From an uncultured Sutterella sp. (GTDB lineage: Bacteria; Pseudomonadota; Gammaproteobacteria; Burkholderiales; Burkholderiaceae_F): 64,000 nucleotides of DNA. Below the pieces are notes generated by a model. It ran no database searches and was not told the origin of the DNA. It saw nothing but the letters and a program-made list of their open reading frames with translations. The position numbers and the translations under genes are program-made. Positions within the stretch are counted from its first letter, which is position 1. Each line of letters begins with the position of its first letter. Shown piece after piece: positions 25,546 through 33,671 of the stretch. The stretch spans positions 1 to 64,000 of the forward strand of contig UQYG01000002.1 of NCBI GenBank assembly GCA_900545275.1, read 5' to 3'.

Positions 25546-26943
25546 TTACTTCACGTACGCGGCAGCCGACTGACCGGCGATGCGGCCGAACGTGACGATG
25601 TCGGCCTGAGCGTTGCCGCCCAAGCGGTTGCCACCGTGCACGCCGCCCGTGACTTCACCCGCGGCGAAGAGACCCGGGATGGCCTTGCCTTCCTTGTTGA
25701 GGACCTGCGCCTTGGTGTTGATCTTCAGACCGCCCATCGTGTGGTGAACGGCGGGCTGAACCTTGACGGCCCAGTAGGGAGCCTTGTCGAGAGCCGAGGG
25801 CATGTCGGGACGGCCGAACTGCGAGTCCTTGCCGGCCTTCTGGTCGGCGGCGTACTGCTTGAGCGTGGCTTCGAGCGCGTCGGCCGGAAGGTTCGTGGCG
25901 GCGGCGAGTTCCTTGACGTCCTTGCCCGTGACGGCGAGGCCCATCTTGATGTAGCCCTGGATGAGCTTGGCCTTGGCGCGGATGCCGTCGTCCCAGATGA
26001 TCCAGGCGAACTTGCCGGGCTGCTTCAATTCGTTGGCCGAAACGACGTCGCGCGTCAGGAGTTCGTTCGTGAAGCGCTTGCCTTCGGCGTTGACGAGAAT
26101 GGCGCCGTCGCCGCGGACGCTTTCGGAAATCAGAACGCCTTCAGGCGTGGCCGTCGGGTGAGCCTGGATCTGATCCATGTCGACCGTGGCCGCACCGATC
26201 TTCTCGGCCATGACGATGCCGTCGCCCGTGGCGCCCGGATGGTTCGTCGTGGCATAGCCCTTGAGCATGGGCTTGTACTTGACGAGCATTTCCTGGTTGG
26301 CGCCGAAGCCGCCGGCGGCGACCACGACGGCCTTGGAGTCGATCGTGTAGGTCTTGCCGTCCTTGGAGGTGAACTTGACGCCCGAAACGGCGCCGTCCTT
26401 GCCCGTCACGATGTCGGTGACGCGGGCATTCGTGCGGACGTCGATCTTGCGGTCCTTCGTGGCGGTCCAGAGGGTACGGATCACTTCGGGACCGACGGCC
26501 GAGCCGTCGTGCGGACGGTGGGCGCGGTTGTACTTGGCGCCGCCGGCGCGGCCGACCTTGTCAAAGTCGCCGCCGAGGGACACGAGCCAGGCGAGCGCGT
26601 CCTTGGCGTTCGTGCAGAGCGTGCGCACGAGTTCGGGATCGTTGATGTTGTGGCCGCCCTTCATCGTGTCGGCGATGAACTGTTCGATCGTGTCGGGAAT
26701 GCCGTCGCGCTTCTGCTGGGCCGTTTCAGCCGCGTTGAAGCCGCCTTCGGCGCGAAGCGTGTTGCCGCCGACCATCGCCATCTTTTCGAGGACGATCACC
26801 TTCTTGCCCGCGTCATGGAGCGTAACGGCGGCGGAAAGACCCGCACCGCCCGAACCGATCACGACGACGTCGGTCGTGTAGTCGGCAGCCCAAACGCCGC
26901 CCATGGCGGTCGCAAGCGCGGAAACAATCAAAAGCTTCTTCAT
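25546..26943 (-). CDS. Periplasmic FAD fumarate-reductase-like flavoprotein (no heme domain)
   Basis: A 465-residue exported flavoprotein of the FccA/UrdA FAD-domain family. The signal peptide is KKLLIVSALATAMGGVWA. VVVIGSGGAGLSAAVTLHDAG binds FAD. Active-site elements of the fumarate-reductase fold are visible: SVRGDGAILVNAEGKRFTNE (catalytic Arg region), HHTMGGLKINT (His) and GNRLGGNAQAD (Arg). AAGGAG precedes the start. Neither heme-binding CxxCH nor an FMN domain is present, so electrons must come from a separate carrier. A LysR gene lies 106 bp upstream on the same strand. It may reduce fumarate or another unsaturated acid such as urocanate or an acrylate. Confidence 0.9.
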   Translation of the reverse strand: MKKLLIVSALATAMGGVWAADYTTDVVVIGSGGAGLSAAVTLHDAGKKVIVLEKMAMVGGNTLRAEGGFNAAETAQQKRDGIPDTIEQFIADTMKGGHNINDPELVRTLCTNAKDALAWLVSLGGDFDKVGRAGGAKYNRAHRPHDGSAVGPEVIRTLWTATKDRKIDVRTNARVTDIVTGKDGAVSGVKFTSKDGKTYTIDSKAVVVAAGGFGANQEMLVKYKPMLKGYATTNHPGATGDGIVMAEKIGAATVDMDQIQAHPTATPEGVLISESVRGDGAILVNAEGKRFTNELLTRDVVSANELKQPGKFAWIIWDDGIRAKAKLIQGYIKMGLAVTGKDVKELAAATNLPADALEATLKQYAADQKAGKDSQFGRPDMPSALDKAPYWAVKVQPAVHHTMGGLKINTKAQVLNKEGKAIPGLFAAGEVTGGVHGGNRLGGNAQADIVTFGRIAGQSAAAYVK

Positions 26944-27049
26944 TTCACTCTCCTTATAACTGTGGTCTTCCTTCAAGACCGCGGAGAATTCTATTCGACT
27001 TAAAGAAGTGGACCGTTAAGCGAAAGTCAACGCAACGTCAAGCAAAAAT

Positions 27050-27952
27050 TCATCCTTCGCTCTTCGACGCGAAGGCCGCGAAGCACCGCTCGACAAAGCG
27101 CTCCGCGATTTTGAGGGGCGGCCGCTCGCCGGGGAGCACGAAGGCCAGGGGCCGTACGGCCCAGCCGTCCAAAAGATTTACGGTCTCGACCCCGGCGTCG
27201 GGACGCACGGCCGACTTCGGAACAACGGCGACCCCGGCCCCGCCCGCGACGAGTCGGATGACGAGATCGAAAGACTTCACCTCCACCGCGGGACGAAGCC
27301 GCACGCCGACGGCGCGCGCCCGCTCATGGAGCGCCCGCATCATGGGCGCCCCCTTCTGAAGGCAGACGTAGGGATGTCCGAGCGTGTCGATGAATCGGAT
27401 CGACTCGTTTCGGGCGAGTTCGTGCCCGGGCGGCGTAATGAGCACGTGACGGTCTCGCAGAAAGGGAAGGATCTTGACGGGAAGCCCGCTGTTTTTCGCC
27501 GTCGTCTCCAGACCAAAGCCGAGGTCCGCCTCCCCGAAGGCGACGAGCCGGCAGCTTTCGTCGCTTCGCCGGTCGAGAAGCGAACACCGAACCCCCGACT
27601 CGGCGAGAAAGGGTCCGAGGATCGGAACGATGAAGCTTTGAATGCCGGCGTTGTTCGAGGCGATGCGCAGCATCGGGACGTGATGCGGCCGGTAGTTTTC
27701 CATGTCCGCCTCGGTAGCGGTTGCAAGCGCGAGGAGTTCCCGCGCATGGCGCTCAAAGGCGTGCCCGGCTGGCGACAGGGAGAGACCGCGGGATTCGCGG
27801 TAAAAAAGCGTCGTGTCGAGCTCCCGCTCGAGGCGCTTCAGACGCAGGCTCACGGCCGAGGGCGTCACGCGGAGTTCCTCCGCGGCGTGCGTGACGTTGA
27901 GCGTGCGCGAGAGCGTCAAAAAGGCTTCCAGATCGGTAAAGTCAAAATGCAT
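27050..27952 (-). CDS. LysR-family transcriptional regulator
   Basis: A 300-residue regulator. The N-terminal winged helix (FTDLEAFLTLSRTLNVTHAA, then LRVTPSAVSLRLKRLERELD, residues 5-45) is standard. The effector domain from about 90 onward (LRIASNNAGIQSFIVPIL) ends with VRPLAFVLPGERPP. It is followed by the flavoprotein gene in the same direction, so it may be cotranscribed with it and control that reductase. The start ATG lies at the first family-consistent Met; the ribosome site is weak. Confidence 0.9.
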   Translation of the reverse strand: MHFDFTDLEAFLTLSRTLNVTHAAEELRVTPSAVSLRLKRLERELDTTLFYRESRGLSLSPAGHAFERHARELLALATATEADMENYRPHHVPMLRIASNNAGIQSFIVPILGPFLAESGVRCSLLDRRSDESCRLVAFGEADLGFGLETTAKNSGLPVKILPFLRDRHVLITPPGHELARNESIRFIDTLGHPYVCLQKGAPMMRALHERARAVGVRLRPAVEVKSFDLVIRLVAGGAGVAVVPKSAVRPDAGVETVNLLDGWAVRPLAFVLPGERPPLKIAERFVERCFAAFASKSEG

Positions 27953-28102
27953 GGTCGGGCGGCGCGCCTTGTTCGGTTCTTGGAATCGTCGTCCGAAATC
28001 CTAACAATTTTTCCTTCCGTTCCGAAACGGGATTTTCACGGTCCGAAGGAAAAAGGCGTTCGACGGACCTAAAAAAAGCACGCCGCCTTTTACGGCGGAC
28101 AT

Positions 28103-28136
28103 GAAAAAGCCGGACGCCTTACGGGGACATCCGGCT
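28103..28136 (-). terminator. Terminator after small membrane-protein gene
   Basis: AGCCGGA (28108-28114) pairs with TCCGGCT (28130-28136), followed on the minus strand by TTTTT. Confidence 0.8.
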
Positions 28137-28231
28137 CTGAGGGCGCACCGCCCGCAAGCGGAGCGGAACCTCACCTACCTGTTGTTCTTGCGTTCATCCT
28201 AGCGCAAACGCCCGGAAAAGGGAAGACTTCG

Positions 28232-28390
28232 TCAGCCGCCGCCCGGAAGAACCGTCTCGACGCCGACGTCGCAGACCGCCCCCACGCACCAACCGAAGCC
28301 CTTGAGGAACACGACGAGGGCGATCAAAAAGAGTACGAAGAGGACAACCGACAGGACCTGAGAGCCCTTTCCTTCTTTGCGCGTCGTCAT
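28232..28390 (-). CDS. Small single-span membrane protein
   Basis: A 52-residue protein with a charged start (MTTRKEGKGSQ), one transmembrane helix (VLSVVLFVLFLIALVVFLKG, residues 12-31) and a short tail with two cysteines (GWCVGAVCDVG). A strong GGGAGG stands before the ATG and a terminator follows about 95 bp after the stop. I do not recognise the family. The Cys pair outside the helix could be redox active or cross-link dimers, which is conjecture. Confidence 0.7.
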   Translation of the reverse strand: MTTRKEGKGSQVLSVVLFVLFLIALVVFLKGFGWCVGAVCDVGVETVLPGGG

Positions 28391-28836
28391 GAAAACCTCC
28401 CTTTTCAAAAGGAGCCAGAACGAATATTCTCGCTTCACCCATATTTTCTCACGCCCGTTACGGCTTGTCACCTTCTTTTTCGCCGCCTTAACCTGGATGT
28501 TTCCCTCCTCTTGACTGAACGCATGTTCACTTGACTTCCAGGCCATTTGAGACATCTTCGCCCGTCATCCCGTTCCTCGGCTTTGTTCAAGACTTTTGGG
28601 CCTTTTCAATCTTTTGCCGTTCCAAACCGCGATGCTTTGCCGCTGCACTTTCACTCAAAGTTCGACGTCTTGACAAATCCTGTCGTCCGCTGCCGGAGAA
28701 ACGGTTGCGAAGAGAGAACCCGCTCCCGCGCGACTTTTGTTAAGATTCCTGCGATTCAGGCTCCGCGTTCGGCGCCGCGCCCACGTGCGCAGGCCTTCGG
28801 GACGCATCCTCATAAAAAATCCAAACGGACCCGACC
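28391..28836. other. Divergent intergenic region
   Basis: These 446 bp separate the small membrane-protein gene (leftward) from the EamA transporter gene (rightward). They should hold both promoters. The open frames in it have no start signals, and no RNA or repeat was recognised. Confidence 0.45.
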
Positions 28837-29763
28837 GTGAATCCCGTAACCAAAGCCTTCATCCAACTCCACCTCTCGATCCTTCTTGCGGGGTGGACGG
28901 GCGTCTTCGGCAAGCTCATCTCCTTGTCGCCCGGCCTCATCGTCTTCTGGCGAATCGTCATCGCGGGCGGACTCATCTGGCTCTGGGCCGCCGCCACCAA
29001 GAAACTCGACGCCGTCAAAAAGCTCGACCGTCTCGGCATCATGGGCGTGGGAGCGCTCCTGATGCTGCAGTGGACGCTTTTTTACGCCTCGATCAAGGCG
29101 AGCAACGTCTCGATCGGGGTCGTCGCCTTTTCTTCGATCGGCTTCTTCACGGCGATTCTCGAGCCGCTCTTTCATCGGCGCCGTCCGAGTCTCAAGGAAC
29201 TCGGCATTTCGCTTCTCACGATCCTCGGGATCTACCTCATCTTCCACTTCGACACGCAGTATCGTCTCGGGATCGTCTTCGGACTTCTCTCGGCCCTCGG
29301 CGCGGCGCTTCTCGCGATCTTCTTCAAGCACTACCGCGCGAAGTATTCGACCAACACCTGCATGGCCTGGCAGCTCGCGGGCGGCTTCGCCGCGATCGTT
29401 CTTCTGATGCCCGTCTACCGGCACTTCATGCCGCCCGAGCCCTTCTTCCCCGCAGGACTCGACATTCTCTACCTGCTTATTTTCGGCACCGCCTGCACGC
29501 TCGGCATGTACATCCTGCAGATTCAGTCGCTCGAGCGCATTTCGGCCTTCACGGTGAACCTCTCCTACAATCTCGAACCCGTATACTCGATTCTGTTGGC
29601 GATGGTGATCTTTCACGAAGCCCGAGACCTCGGACTGTCGTTCTACGCCGGCGTGGGTCTCATCATTCTGTCGGTTCTCCTGCAGACCCTCTCCGTGACG
29701 AAGCTCTCGCGTCGCCACCGCAATCTCATAAAGCGACAAAACGCCAAGGAGGAATCCCGTTGA
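28837..29763 (+). CDS. EamA/DMT-family transporter
   Basis: A 308-residue inner-membrane protein with about ten transmembrane helices in two EamA repeats (residues 5-140 and 150-290). Landmarks are FWRIVIAGGLIWLW, KASNVSIGVVAFSSIGFFTAI with LEPLF, and NLEPVYSILLAMVIFHE, the paired EamA motif. The start codon is GTG with a weak ribosome site. The stop overlaps the TTG start of the next gene. The family exports amino acids or other metabolites; the substrate is not predictable. Confidence 0.9.
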   Translation: MNPVTKAFIQLHLSILLAGWTGVFGKLISLSPGLIVFWRIVIAGGLIWLWAAATKKLDAVKKLDRLGIMGVGALLMLQWTLFYASIKASNVSIGVVAFSSIGFFTAILEPLFHRRRPSLKELGISLLTILGIYLIFHFDTQYRLGIVFGLLSALGAALLAIFFKHYRAKYSTNTCMAWQLAGGFAAIVLLMPVYRHFMPPEPFFPAGLDILYLLIFGTACTLGMYILQIQSLERISAFTVNLSYNLEPVYSILLAMVIFHEARDLGLSFYAGVGLIILSVLLQTLSVTKLSRRHRNLIKRQNAKEESR

Positions 29764-31481
29764 AACCGGATTCGAAACGATCGTCCGCGATCCCCTTCGA
29801 TCCCGTCGGACGTCCGACCGAGAAAAAGCCCCGATCGATCACGATCGCAAAGGGTCCGCGCGCCCGTCGCGAGGCGGTCTCGATCCCGAGCTCTTCGCGC
29901 GTGCGAAGAGCCCCCTGCGCGTGGCGACCCGGACACGAAGGCTTTGTCAAGCCGAAGCGTCTCTTTCGCCGGGCTCCCGAACATCTCGCGGACATTCCCA
30001 AGATCTTTCGCCACCCTTATTGGCGCACGCGGCTCGGGCACGCGCTTGAGCGAGCGCTCGCGGCGGAAAACACCGCCCTCTCGGACCCGGGCTACGTCGA
30101 ACAGGCGAGCGGATTTCTTCTCACGGACCTGCGCCGCGGCGCGGGCCGCATGTCCGGACACATCGCCGCCGCTTCCCACGACTTCAGTTTCGACCTCCAT
30201 CTGATGGAAGACGGTGAGGAAGAGTGGGAATCCCGCGAATTCTTCGACGATGACGCCGGAGAAGGAGAATGCGCTCCGGACACTTCGGAACCGGACGACG
30301 AAGATTTTGAAGAGAGCTTCAACGAGAACACCCTCTCCCTTCTCGCCCCGGTCGACCCCGACGATCCCGTCGCGAAGTCCTTCCGCGAATATTGGGAGGC
30401 GATCGAAGCGCAGCCCGAATACCGCCGTCAGCTCGAAGTGATCGATAAAGCCTGCGACAAGGAGTTTTTCGACTGGTTCACGCTCAACCTAGACGACATC
30501 CGCCGCAGCTGTTTTCTGGCGGGGAATTCCTCGGGCTACTTCACGATGCCGCGCCCGGCACTTCTCGTTCGGGTTTTGCGCGAAGCGGCCAAGGACGAGT
30601 TTCCCGACGAAGACTGGTCGGCCGACGTTGCGCGCGACGCACGCTTCCTCCGCGCCCTCTGGCGGCTTGCGAGAGTCAACTATGCGCTTCTCGCCGTCGC
30701 GGGCGACACGGGCGCCGTCATGGGCTCGATCGTCGGCTGGTATCCGACCTTCATTCCGGTGATTTCGACCCGGGTTCCGAACTGGGAGTCCCTGACGCTT
30801 GCGGTGCGAAAGCGCCTCTGGGAAACCGAAGAAGGCAGGCGCGCCCTCGCCGAAGTCGAGCGCCTCGCCGCCGAGGACGAACGTCTGCAGGCCCGCGCCG
30901 AAGCCGCGAACGCCAAGGATCGCCGTGCGCGCACGGTGAACGGCGACGACCTTACCCCCTTTATTCAGCACGTTTGGGTAAACCCCCGCCTGCGCACCCT
31001 CCCCGTCGATCAGTCGCTCGTATACGCTTTCCTGAACGTCGTGACGCAGGCCAAGCGCGCGTCCTTTTACATCGGAAAGATCCACGGCGAATGCAAGGAA
31101 TTCACCATCGCCGGGGACGTGCGGACCGTGTCCGACGGCGAATCACCGGAACTGCGCCGCATCGACATCATCGACTACGGCAGCGAACCGATCCTGCAGT
31201 ACTTCCTTGCCGATCAGAAGATCGGCGACGAGGAGGCCTTCTTCGCCGAGGCGGACGGCCCCCTTGGGGACGTGCTTCGAACGCTCGAAACGGAAATCCT
31301 CTTTGCCGACATGACGGGCGAAGACCTGTCGGACGACAGCCGCTTCGCCTGGATGGAGGACTTCATCGACGACGACCTGATGTTCCGCATTGAAGGTCCC
31401 GATGAAGAGGAACCCGAAGAAGACTACGACGAACTCGAACGGGCCGCCGCGAATCTTCCCGACGATCCCGACGAAGACTGA
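29760..31481 (+). CDS. Large acidic protein of unknown function, TTG start
   Basis: A 573-residue soluble protein with no signal peptide. The first 75 residues are basic and disordered-looking. A strongly acidic stretch follows at about 155-195 (MEDGEEEWESREFFDDDAG), and the C-terminus is again very acidic (GPDEEEPEEDYDELE). The central part is helical, with WYPTFIPVISTRVPNWESL. The TTG start overlaps the transporter's TGA (TTGA) and has AAGGAGG 7 nt upstream, so translation is coupled. I recognise no family. The long frame upstream of the TTG is antisense-type open frame over the transporter and is not coding. Confidence 0.75.
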   Translation: MKPDSKRSSAIPFDPVGRPTEKKPRSITIAKGPRARREAVSIPSSSRVRRAPCAWRPGHEGFVKPKRLFRRAPEHLADIPKIFRHPYWRTRLGHALERALAAENTALSDPGYVEQASGFLLTDLRRGAGRMSGHIAAASHDFSFDLHLMEDGEEEWESREFFDDDAGEGECAPDTSEPDDEDFEESFNENTLSLLAPVDPDDPVAKSFREYWEAIEAQPEYRRQLEVIDKACDKEFFDWFTLNLDDIRRSCFLAGNSSGYFTMPRPALLVRVLREAAKDEFPDEDWSADVARDARFLRALWRLARVNYALLAVAGDTGAVMGSIVGWYPTFIPVISTRVPNWESLTLAVRKRLWETEEGRRALAEVERLAAEDERLQARAEAANAKDRRARTVNGDDLTPFIQHVWVNPRLRTLPVDQSLVYAFLNVVTQAKRASFYIGKIHGECKEFTIAGDVRTVSDGESPELRRIDIIDYGSEPILQYFLADQKIGDEEAFFAEADGPLGDVLRTLETEILFADMTGEDLSDDSRFAWMEDFIDDDLMFRIEGPDEEEPEEDYDELERAAANLPDDPDED

Positions 31482-31491
31482 TTCTCTACTC

Positions 31492-32073
31492 ATGCACAAA
31501 CTTTCCTTCACGCTCGCCGCGCTGCTCTGCGCTGGCTCTCTTTGCGCCGCTCCGACGGAATCCGTCTCGATCGGCCGCATCACCTACGACACCACCTGCG
31601 AAGTCGCTGGCACGCCCCTGCAATTAAACGGCGCGGGCCTTCGCAAGATCGTGTTCTTCAAGGTCTATGCGGGGGGCCTCTATCTCTCGAACCCGACGAC
31701 GGACCCTTCCTCGGTCTTCTCGGACGCAAACGCCCGCCGCGTTCGACTCGGGCTTCTTCGCGACGTCGACGGAGCTGACTTCGTCGAGGCCCTCGAAGAC
31801 GGCCTCAACGCCAACCTCACGCCCGAAGGCAAGACTGCGATCGAAAAGGAAGTCGCCCGGCTCAAGACCGTCATGCAGACGATCGGCGACGTCGCGGAGG
31901 GCGACCTCATCGACTTCGACTACGTCCCCGAAAAGGGCACGGTGATTCTTCGCAACGGCAAGCCCGTTGCGGAACCGATCCCGGGGAAGGCCCTCTACGA
32001 CGCCGTGCTCGCGATCTGGCTCGGCGACAAACCCATCGACGACGCGCTCAAGACCGGCATGCTCGGTCTCTGA
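31492..32073 (+). CDS. Secreted chalcone-isomerase-like protein
   Basis: A 193-residue periplasmic protein with signal peptide HKLSFTLAALLCAGSLCAA. The mature part (LQLNGAGLRKIVFFKVYAGGLYL near residues 43-65, RVRLGLLRDVD, FDYVPEKGTVILRNGK and IPGKALYDAVLAIWLGDKP) is the bacterial CHI-like domain. Bacterial members are thought to bind lipids and generally lack isomerase activity. It lies 10 bp after the acidic protein gene and is likely cotranscribed; no good ribosome site is visible, which suggests coupling. Confidence 0.85.
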   Translation: MHKLSFTLAALLCAGSLCAAPTESVSIGRITYDTTCEVAGTPLQLNGAGLRKIVFFKVYAGGLYLSNPTTDPSSVFSDANARRVRLGLLRDVDGADFVEALEDGLNANLTPEGKTAIEKEVARLKTVMQTIGDVAEGDLIDFDYVPEKGTVILRNGKPVAEPIPGKALYDAVLAIWLGDKPIDDALKTGMLGL

Positions 32074-32089
32074 TCCGCCCTCAAAACAT

Positions 32090-32128
32090 AACGAAACCGC
32101 GCCGGGACCGACGCGGTTTCGTTGTTTC
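32090..32128 (+). terminator. Terminator between convergent operons
   Basis: AACGAAACCGCG (32090-32102, one mismatch position) pairs with CGCGGTTTCGTT (32112-32123), followed by GTTTC. It closes the EamA operon and may also act on the opposite operon. Confidence 0.8.
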
Positions 32129-32146
32129 TGCGCTACGGCGCCTTTC

Positions 32147-32443
32147 TCAGGAGTCTTCGTCGCGGGAGATCCAGCCCTTGAGCGTCCCCACGGCGTAGCC
32201 CGCCGTATAGAAGACCCCCGCCATGTTGCGGATGATTCCTTCGACGTCGACGTAGGGAATCTGCGCAGCGACGTAGTCGCGAAGCTCCTCTCGGAGCACC
32301 TCTTCCGGCGTGGAGTTACGAAGCTTCGCCGCAGCCCTGAGGGCGTGCACGGCGCCGGGACTCAAGCGCCCCATCGCCTCCCGCACGGCCGCGTCCTTCG
32401 CTTCGCGAAGCGCCGCCTCCCTCACCCGATCGGGAACCGTCAC
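32147..32443 (-). CDS. Small protein of unknown function, GTG start
   Basis: A 98-residue, mostly helical protein (REAALREAKDAAVREAMGRL, then EEVLREELRDYVAAQIPYVD) ending in a short hydrophobic patch (FYTAGYAVGTLKGW). The GTG start overlaps the TGA of the upstream gene (GTGA), so it is the coupled third gene of a three-gene operon. The frame is open further upstream only as a shadow. No family is recognised. Confidence 0.65.
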   Translation of the reverse strand: MTVPDRVREAALREAKDAAVREAMGRLSPGAVHALRAAAKLRNSTPEEVLREELRDYVAAQIPYVDVEGIIRNMAGVFYTAGYAVGTLKGWISRDEDS

Positions 32444-32958
32444 GCTTCCCCCCGAATGTCCGTAAGCGGCGCGCCCGCCGTCACGGCGCCCCAAATCGAA
32501 GCGAGCGTCTCGACGTATTCGTCGAGCCCGTCCGAAGGATCGAACCAGCGGGGCGTATCCTTGAGCACCCCGTAGGCGTCCTCCATGTCCGCGACGAAGC
32601 GCTCGAAGGCCGCGCGCAGCAGCTCGTCTCCCTCGAGGTCCGCCACGGCCGGAAGCCACTCGGCGAACTGCTCGTGAATTCCGAAGCCGTGCCATTCGTC
32701 GGAGGCCTCGTAGTGAGGATTGCGCCCGCCGTACGTTTCGACGAGCCAGTCGACGAGCTTTTGGTCGGCCGCGGCGATGTCGTCGCGGTCGTACTCGATG
32801 CCGAGCGCACGACGGCGCTTGATGAAGTTCTGAAAAGCCTTGCGGAAGATCCCCGTCGTCACCTCGATGTTGAGGAGATCGGGCTTGCGTTCCGCTCGGG
32901 AGCCGAAGTCGCCGCATCGGCGGCAGGAAGTCCGGCAGCTCGTGTCGCAGCGCGCCAT
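32440..32958 (-). CDS. Conserved-looking hypothetical protein with N-terminal cysteines
   Basis: A 172-residue acidic protein starting MARCDTSCRTSCRRCGDFGS, with four cysteines in the first 15 residues (Cx3-Cx3-Cx2-C) that could bind zinc or an FeS cluster. The rest is rich in Asp, Glu and Trp, with LVDWLVETYGG and FERFVADMEDAYGV. AAGGAG precedes the ATG, and the stop of the upstream gene is 3 bp away. It is the second gene of the operon. The function is unknown. Confidence 0.7.
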   Translation of the reverse strand: MARCDTSCRTSCRRCGDFGSRAERKPDLLNIEVTTGIFRKAFQNFIKRRRALGIEYDRDDIAAADQKLVDWLVETYGGRNPHYEASDEWHGFGIHEQFAEWLPAVADLEGDELLRAAFERFVADMEDAYGVLKDTPRWFDPSDGLDEYVETLASIWGAVTAGAPLTDIRGEA

Positions 32959-32960
32959 GA

Positions 32961-33458
32961 TCAGCTCCTTGCCAAAAGCGAAGCGCGGTAGGCCTTCAAA
33001 AGCGTGGCCGCGAATTCTTCGCAGATCGAGTGCGCGATCGGGTCGTCCAGGCGGAAGAACTGTCCCTTGTCGTCCTCGACGTTCTTCTTTTCGGCCTGCG
33101 TGAGCGCATAGTCCATGACGTTCAGAAGGAAGCACATGCCGAAGAGATGCGGCACGTGTTCGTCCTCGGTTTCGGCGAGGACGTCTTCGGAATCGAACTG
33201 TCCCTTCATCGAATCGAAGAGCTTTCGGTCCTTTCGGAGCTCCTTGGCGATTTCAGAGAGGATCCAGTCGTCGGGCATCGCGAGAAATTCCCCGCGGTGC
33301 GAGTCGGAGAGGAGCGCTCCCATCACGCCCGACATTTCGGACATGTGGTTCACCGCCGCGTCGTTCGATTCGATGTAGGCGAAGCCGTCGAGAAACTCGC
33401 TCCCGAAGGTGAAGAAAAAGGTCGTGAGATCGTGAAGATTGTCGGCGTGAAGATCCAT
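32961..33458 (-). CDS. Hypothetical protein, first gene of three-gene operon
   Basis: A 165-residue soluble protein (MDLHADNLHDLTTFFFTFGS at the start, then MSEMSGVMGALLSDSHRGEFL, DDWILSEIAKELRKDRKLFD and FGMCFLLNVMDYALTQAEKK). GGAGAG stands before the ATG. No domain is recognised. Tight spacing (3 bp, then a 4-bp overlap) ties it to the next two genes, so the three products probably act together. Confidence 0.7.
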   Translation of the reverse strand: MDLHADNLHDLTTFFFTFGSEFLDGFAYIESNDAAVNHMSEMSGVMGALLSDSHRGEFLAMPDDWILSEIAKELRKDRKLFDSMKGQFDSEDVLAETEDEHVPHLFGMCFLLNVMDYALTQAEKKNVEDDKGQFFRLDDPIAHSICEEFAATLLKAYRASLLARS

Positions 33459-33615
33459 TCGGGTCTCTCCGGTGGGGCTTTGTTCGTACAGATACCGAAG
33501 TATACCGATTCGTCCGGATCTCTGGCCCGCGCTTTTCTGCATGCCGCGGGGAAAAAACGGGCGTGAAGGCGACGCCTTCGCCCCGCGCGAGGAAAGCCGC
33601 ACGCCTTCCTTGACG

Positions 33616-33648
33616 AAAAAGGGCCCCGACCCGTCGGTCGGAGCCCCT
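33616..33648 (-). terminator. M16 peptidase gene terminator
   Basis: GGGCCCCGACC (33621-33631) pairs with GGTCGGAGCCCC (33636-33647). The minus strand then reads TTTTT opposite 33616-33620. Confidence 0.85.
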
Positions 33649-33671
33649 TCGCGGGGAAGTCCCTCTTTGGA

